A stretch of 64,000 nucleotides of DNA, taken from the NCBI RefSeq assembly GCF_014203735.1, contig NZ_JACHJQ010000012.1:1-64000 (forward strand). Reading direction: 5' to 3'. The notes beneath the pieces were generated by a model. It was not told the origin of the DNA and ran no database searches. It saw only the letters and a list, made by a program, of their open reading frames with translations. How positions within the stretch are numbered: the stretch's first letter is position 1; every line of letters begins with the position of its first letter. Shown piece by piece: positions 60,749 to 64,000 of the stretch. A program made the position numbers and the translations under genes. Source of the DNA: Actinophytocola algeriensis (GTDB lineage: Bacteria; Actinomycetota; Actinomycetes; Mycobacteriales; Pseudonocardiaceae).

Positions 60749-60777
60749 TGACCTGGAATCGGCGCGGGGCTACTTTC
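60749..60777 (+). promoter_or_regulatory. Sigma-70-type promoter of secreted SGNH hydrolase
   Basis: TTGACC, 17 bases, TACTTT: a good vegetative-type promoter. The start point would be about 60,784, giving a leader of about 50 bases before ATG at 60836. Confidence 0.65.
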
Positions 60778-60835
60778 CGGACCCACTGCCCCCTGCTGCC
60801 ACCGGCATGCCACATTTAGTTGGAGGATCCACCGA

Positions 60836-62161
60836 ATGAACATTTCGAGGAAATGGCGGTCGCGGTCGCTGATCGCCTCCGGGCTGGCGGCGGCGGTCAC
60901 GGCGACCGTGCTCGTCGCGGGCGCCGGCACGGGTGCGGCGGCAGGTGGGGGGCGGCACGACGCGCAGCGGGACTGGGTCGGCAGCTGGGCGGCGGGCGTC
61001 ACCCGGGGCAACCTCACCGGCACGTCGTCGGTGGGGTTCAACAACCAGAGCGTCCGGATGATCGTGCACGGCTCGGTCGGTGGCTCGAAGGTCCGCGTCC
61101 GGCTCTCCAATGTCTACGGGGAGAAGTCGGTCGAGGTCGGGCACGCCACCGTCGCGAAGCCGGACACCGCCACCCCCGCGCTGACCGACGTCGACCCGGC
61201 CTCGGTCACGCGGCTGACCTTCGGCGGTTCGCCGTCGTTCGTCATGCCGAAGGGCGCCGAACTGCTCAGCGACCCGGTCGACCTGCGGGTGGGCGACGAC
61301 CAGGACCTGGTGGTGAGCGTCTACTTCCCCACGCCGACCGGGCTGACCACGTTCCACTCGACGTCCCGGCAGAACAGCTGGTCCGGCAACGGTGACCTCG
61401 CGGACGACGCCGCGGGCACCGGCTACACCGTCACGCGCACCTGCTGCTGGTTCTTCCTGGCCGGCGTCGACGTGCTCCGCGACAAGGCGGCCGGCTCGGT
61501 GATCGTGTTCGGCGACTCGCTCGGCGACGGCAACGGCATCGCGGTCAACAGCAACCTGCGCTGGCCCGACCAGCTCTTCGACCGGATGCAGAGCAAGGTG
61601 CGCCACAAGGCGCTGCCCGGCGTGCTGAACGTCAGCCGTGCGGGCGCACGGCTGAGCCACGAGGGTCTCGAACCCGGCGACGGCGGCTTCGCGGGCTTCC
61701 CCGAGCTCGGCGACAACGCGTACTCCCGGCTCGACGAGGACGTGTTCTCCGAGACCGCCGCGCACGCGGTCATCCTGGACCTCGGCATCAACGACATCTG
61801 GATGAACAACGACTCGGCCGCGTCGATCATCGCGGCGATCCGCCAGCTCAACCAGCAGATCAAGCAGCGCGGGTACACGGTGCTCGTCGGCACCCTCGGA
61901 CCGTTCGAGGGCCTGATGGGCGTCAACGGCACGACCGTGTGGTCGCCGGAGAAGGAGGCGACCCGCCAGGCGGTCAACGACTACCTGCGCACACACCGCG
62001 ACGAGTTCGACGCGGTCGTGGACTTCGACAAGGTGCTCCGCGACCCGGGTGCCCCGAGCAAGCTGGCGCCCGCGTTCGACTCCGGCGACCACATCCACCC
62101 GAACGGCGCGGGCAACAAGGCGATGGCCGAGGCCGTCCCGCTGCACAAGATCGTTCGCTGA
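60836..62161 (+). CDS. Secreted SGNH hydrolase
   Basis: A 441-aa protein with a signal peptide (KWRSRSLIASGLAAAVTATVLVAGAGTGAAA, cleavage near residue 40) and an SGNH domain: block I VIVFGDSLGDGNG, block II NVSRAGARL, block III DLGINDIW, block V SGDHIHPNGAGN. Acts outside the cell as an esterase or carbohydrate deacylase. It is preceded by its own promoter and followed by a 14-bp hairpin, so it is a separate transcription unit inside the cluster region and may be unrelated. Confidence 0.92.
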   Translation: MNISRKWRSRSLIASGLAAAVTATVLVAGAGTGAAAGGGRHDAQRDWVGSWAAGVTRGNLTGTSSVGFNNQSVRMIVHGSVGGSKVRVRLSNVYGEKSVEVGHATVAKPDTATPALTDVDPASVTRLTFGGSPSFVMPKGAELLSDPVDLRVGDDQDLVVSVYFPTPTGLTTFHSTSRQNSWSGNGDLADDAAGTGYTVTRTCCWFFLAGVDVLRDKAAGSVIVFGDSLGDGNGIAVNSNLRWPDQLFDRMQSKVRHKALPGVLNVSRAGARLSHEGLEPGDGGFAGFPELGDNAYSRLDEDVFSETAAHAVILDLGINDIWMNNDSAASIIAAIRQLNQQIKQRGYTVLVGTLGPFEGLMGVNGTTVWSPEKEATRQAVNDYLRTHRDEFDAVVDFDKVLRDPGAPSKLAPAFDSGDHIHPNGAGNKAMAEAVPLHKIVR

Positions 62162-62164
62162 CGG

Positions 62165-62201
62165 GGTGGTCCCGGTGGCCGACCGCGCCACCGGGACCAC
62201 C
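62165..62201. terminator. Strong 14-bp hairpin after the SGNH gene
   Basis: GGTGGTCCCGGTGG pairs exactly with CCACCGGGACCACC around a nine-base loop, starting four bases after the stop codon. The position and stability fit a terminator, though no U-run follows. Confidence 0.85.
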
Positions 62202-62343
62202 GCCGTGTTCTCGGATGACCCCCTGGCAGCCGCACCTCAGGGGAACGTGACGCAAGCCAGCCACAAGTACGTGACCGAACAGAACTCGCCGTCCCCAGCG
62301 CGACCAGAACGTTGAGTTCCGGGGAGGCGGAACAGGGGCCCCG

Positions 62344-63300
62344 ATGCCGCTTGACCCGCAGTTCGCCGCCATGCGTGCGGAACGCATGGCGCGTGGGGCG
62401 ACACCGTTGTACGAGATGACGCTCGCGCAGGCGCGTGCCGCCGACCTCGCGGACATCCGCGCGGCGGGCGGGGACGCCGAGCCCGTGTTCGAGGTGACCG
62501 ACGGGACGTTCCCCGGCAGGCGGGGCGTGCTGCCGGTACGCGTCTACCGCCCGTCCGCCGACCGTCCACTCGGGACATTGGTGTACTTCTTCGGCGGTGG
62601 CTGGACACTGGGCGGCATCGACACGTCCGACGGCGTCTGCCGGGCACTCGCGAACGCCGCCGGGTGCCTGGTCGTCACCCCGGGCTACCGGCTGGCGCCC
62701 GAGCACCCGTTCCCCGCTGCCGTGGACGACTGCCTCGCCGCGGTCGAGTGGGTGGCCAGGAACGCGGAGGCGCTGGGCGCCGACCCCGACCGGATCGCGG
62801 TCGGTGGCGACAGCGCGGGCGGGAACCTGGCGGCCGTGGTGGCCCAGGAGGGCAAGGATGTCGGCCCCCGACTCGCCGCGCAGGTGCTCGTGTACCCGAA
62901 CACCTGCTACCGCTCCGGCACCGACTCGTTGCGCGACAACGACGACAGGTGGCTGTTCAACCACCACTCCGTCGACTGGTACTGGCGCAACTACCTCCCC
63001 GACCCCGGCGCGGGCCGCGACCCCCGGGTGTCACCGCTGCTCGCCCCGGACCTGTCGAGGCTGCCACCCGCGCTCGTGATCACCGCCGAGTACGACCCGC
63101 TGCGCGACGAGGGCGAGCGCTACGCCGAGCGGATGCGGGCGGCCGGGGTGCCGGTGGAACTGACCCGTTACGACGGGATGGCGCACGGGTTCTTCACCAT
63201 GTCCGGGGTGCTGCCCGACGCCCGCCGTGCCGTCGCCCAAGCCGCGGAGTACCTGCGGAAGATGCCGGCCCTCCAGGGGACGCGGGCCGATGACGCGTGA
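62344..63300 (+). CDS. HSL-type alpha/beta hydrolase
   Basis: A 318-aa esterase of the hormone-sensitive lipase group. The oxyanion motif HGGG reads FGGG (VYFFGGGWTLGG), the nucleophile is in GDSAGG, Asp is in YDPLRDEGERYA, and His in MAHGFF. It overlaps by 11 bases the start of the hydroxymandelate oxidase, so the two are co-transcribed. It could remove an ester or carrier bond in the pathway. Confidence 0.9.
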   Translation: MPLDPQFAAMRAERMARGATPLYEMTLAQARAADLADIRAAGGDAEPVFEVTDGTFPGRRGVLPVRVYRPSADRPLGTLVYFFGGGWTLGGIDTSDGVCRALANAAGCLVVTPGYRLAPEHPFPAAVDDCLAAVEWVARNAEALGADPDRIAVGGDSAGGNLAAVVAQEGKDVGPRLAAQVLVYPNTCYRSGTDSLRDNDDRWLFNHHSVDWYWRNYLPDPGAGRDPRVSPLLAPDLSRLPPALVITAEYDPLRDEGERYAERMRAAGVPVELTRYDGMAHGFFTMSGVLPDARRAVAQAAEYLRKMPALQGTRADDA

Positions 63301-64000
63301 CGACCCGCTGACCGTCGCCGACGTCGCCCGGCTCGCGCAGGCGCGGCTGCCGAAGGAGCTGTGGGACTACGTCGCGGGCGGCAGCGGCGCGGAGACGACC
63401 CTCGCGGCCAACCGGGCCGCGCTCGACGAGGTGGCGGTGCTGCCCAGGGTGCTGGCGGGCGTGGCCGCGCCGGACCCCGGGACCCGGCTGCTCGGCTCCG
63501 CGTCCTCGCTGCCGCTCGCCGTGGCGCCGATGGCCTACCAGCGACTCCTGCACCCCGACGGCGAGCTCGCCACCGCCGAGGCCGCCGAGGCGGCCGGCGT
63601 GCCGTTCGTGGTGAGCACCCTGGCCAGCGTGACGGTGGAGGAGGTCGTGAAGACCGGCGCCACCACCTGGTTCCAGCTCTACTGGCTGCGCGCGCCAGGT
63701 GTCGTCGAGGACCTCGTGGCGCGGGCCGAGGACGCGGGTTGCGAGGCGCTGGTCGTGACCGTCGACGTACCGGTCATGGGGCGGCGGCTGCGCGACGTGC
63801 GCAACTCGTTCGTGCTGCCGGACGACGTGGTCGCCGCACACCTCACCGGCGGCGGCGACGGCACTGCGAGCCGCGCGCACGCCCGGGAAGCCGGGACATC
63901 GGCGATCGCCGCGCACACCGCGGCCGCGTTCGCCCCCGGACTCGGGTGGTCGGACCTCGAGTGGTTGCGCGACCGGACGTCACTCCCGCTGGTGCTGAAG
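63290..64000 (+). CDS. hmo: 4-hydroxymandelate oxidase, N-terminal part (cut by window end)
   Basis: The first 237 codons of an FMN-dependent 2-hydroxyacid oxidase, open to the window edge. The match to the vancomycin-type Hmo as I recall it includes ELWDYVAGGSGAETTLAANRAAL, LAVAPMAYQRLLHPDGELA, TWFQLYWLR, and AGCEALVVTVDVPVMGRRLRDVRNSF. It oxidises 4-hydroxymandelate to 4-hydroxybenzoylformate. ATG overlaps the upstream hydrolase. This is the second step after HmaS and supports an aryl-glyoxylate supply in the cluster. Confidence 0.9.
   Translation, partial: MTRDDPLTVADVARLAQARLPKELWDYVAGGSGAETTLAANRAALDEVAVLPRVLAGVAAPDPGTRLLGSASSLPLAVAPMAYQRLLHPDGELATAEAAEAAGVPFVVSTLASVTVEEVVKTGATTWFQLYWLRAPGVVEDLVARAEDAGCEALVVTVDVPVMGRRLRDVRNSFVLPDDVVAAHLTGGGDGTASRAHAREAGTSAIAAHTAAAFAPGLGWSDLEWLRDRTSLPLVLK

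Larger units (their letters stand above)
60405..60835. promoter_or_regulatory. Intergenic region with promoter, no gene seen
   Basis: About 430 bases without a frame I can support; two overlapping frames here have poor coding character. The right part holds the promoter and perfect palindrome of the secreted SGNH gene. I see nothing identifiable in the left 300 bases. Confidence 0.6.

Noticed and set aside
1-64000. tRNA genes, rRNA genes, CRISPR arrays and riboswitches
   Set aside because: I saw no cloverleaf-like block, no regularly spaced identical repeats, and no recognisable riboswitch core in the spacers read.

Overview
This is a very high-GC window with strong third-position G/C bias and GTG/TTG starts. 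Its gene families (WYL regulators, an ECF42-type sigma factor with DGPF partners, an F420-type oxidoreductase, a SARP/NB-ARC regulator, vancomycin-type hydroxymandelate enzymes) point to an actinomycete, most likely a Pseudonocardiales (Lentzea/Saccharothrix/Amycolatopsis-like) chromosome. That placement is inference from content only. I see no tRNA, rRNA, CRISPR array or intact insertion sequence.

Region 1 (1-39,800) is a mosaic of small housekeeping and accessory units. It holds: a WYL regulator divergent from an epoxide hydrolase that carries a single-base frameshift; an AlkB-like dioxygenase; a DJ-1 protein coupled to an F420-type oxidoreductase; an enolase-superfamily protein that has lost its metal and acid/base residues; an SMR pump and TetR regulator behind a 28-bp near-palindrome; an OFA-type MFS carrier with an unlisted 39-aa partner and a LysR regulator; a MarR/membrane pair; a site-2 protease; recQ followed by a 165-bp MITE-like hairpin element whose edge supplies the stop codon of the next gene; a WYL regulator; a DGPF-DGPF-ECF42 module with a recognisable ECF42-type promoter; a LacI-controlled rhamnose operon (rhaEW-type fusion plus rhamnulokinase); a secreted GH16-like enzyme; an AfsR-like SARP; several redox enzymes; an ECF sigma factor coupled to an MGMT; a scar where a truncated cyclase-like gene meets a broken gene relic; and a P450/TetR pair around a clear operator.

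Region 2 (about 40,000-64,000, running off the right edge) is a biosynthetic gene cluster I do not recognise. Nineteen genes run in one direction, many coupled by ATGA or GTGA overlaps. They encode two acyl/aryl-AMP ligases, two free ACPs, one intact KS and two altered KS-like proteins, 4-hydroxymandelate synthase, a PhyH dioxygenase, a DUF3050 protein, an O-methyltransferase, a P450, a KASIII-ACP fusion with a thiolase-fold partner, an MFS exporter, a free-standing condensation protein, a 44-aa peptide, and a pyruvate-dehydrogenase-like E1 alpha/beta pair. Downstream lie two SGNH hydrolases, a DinB/maleylpyruvate-isomerase-like protein, an HSL-type hydrolase and hydroxymandelate oxidase (cut by the window end).

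The working model is inference. HmaS and Hmo turn 4-hydroxyphenylpyruvate into 4-hydroxybenzoylformate. The E1 pair would decarboxylate this (or another 2-oxo acid) and load an aroyl or acyl unit on a carrier, perhaps the ACP fused to the KASIII. The KS/ligase/ACP set would build or activate an acyl chain. The condensation protein would join the parts, and PhyH, DUF3050, P450 and methyltransferase would tailor them. No amino-transferring HpgT and no multidomain NRPS/PKS is visible, so this does not look like ordinary hydroxyphenylglycine supply.
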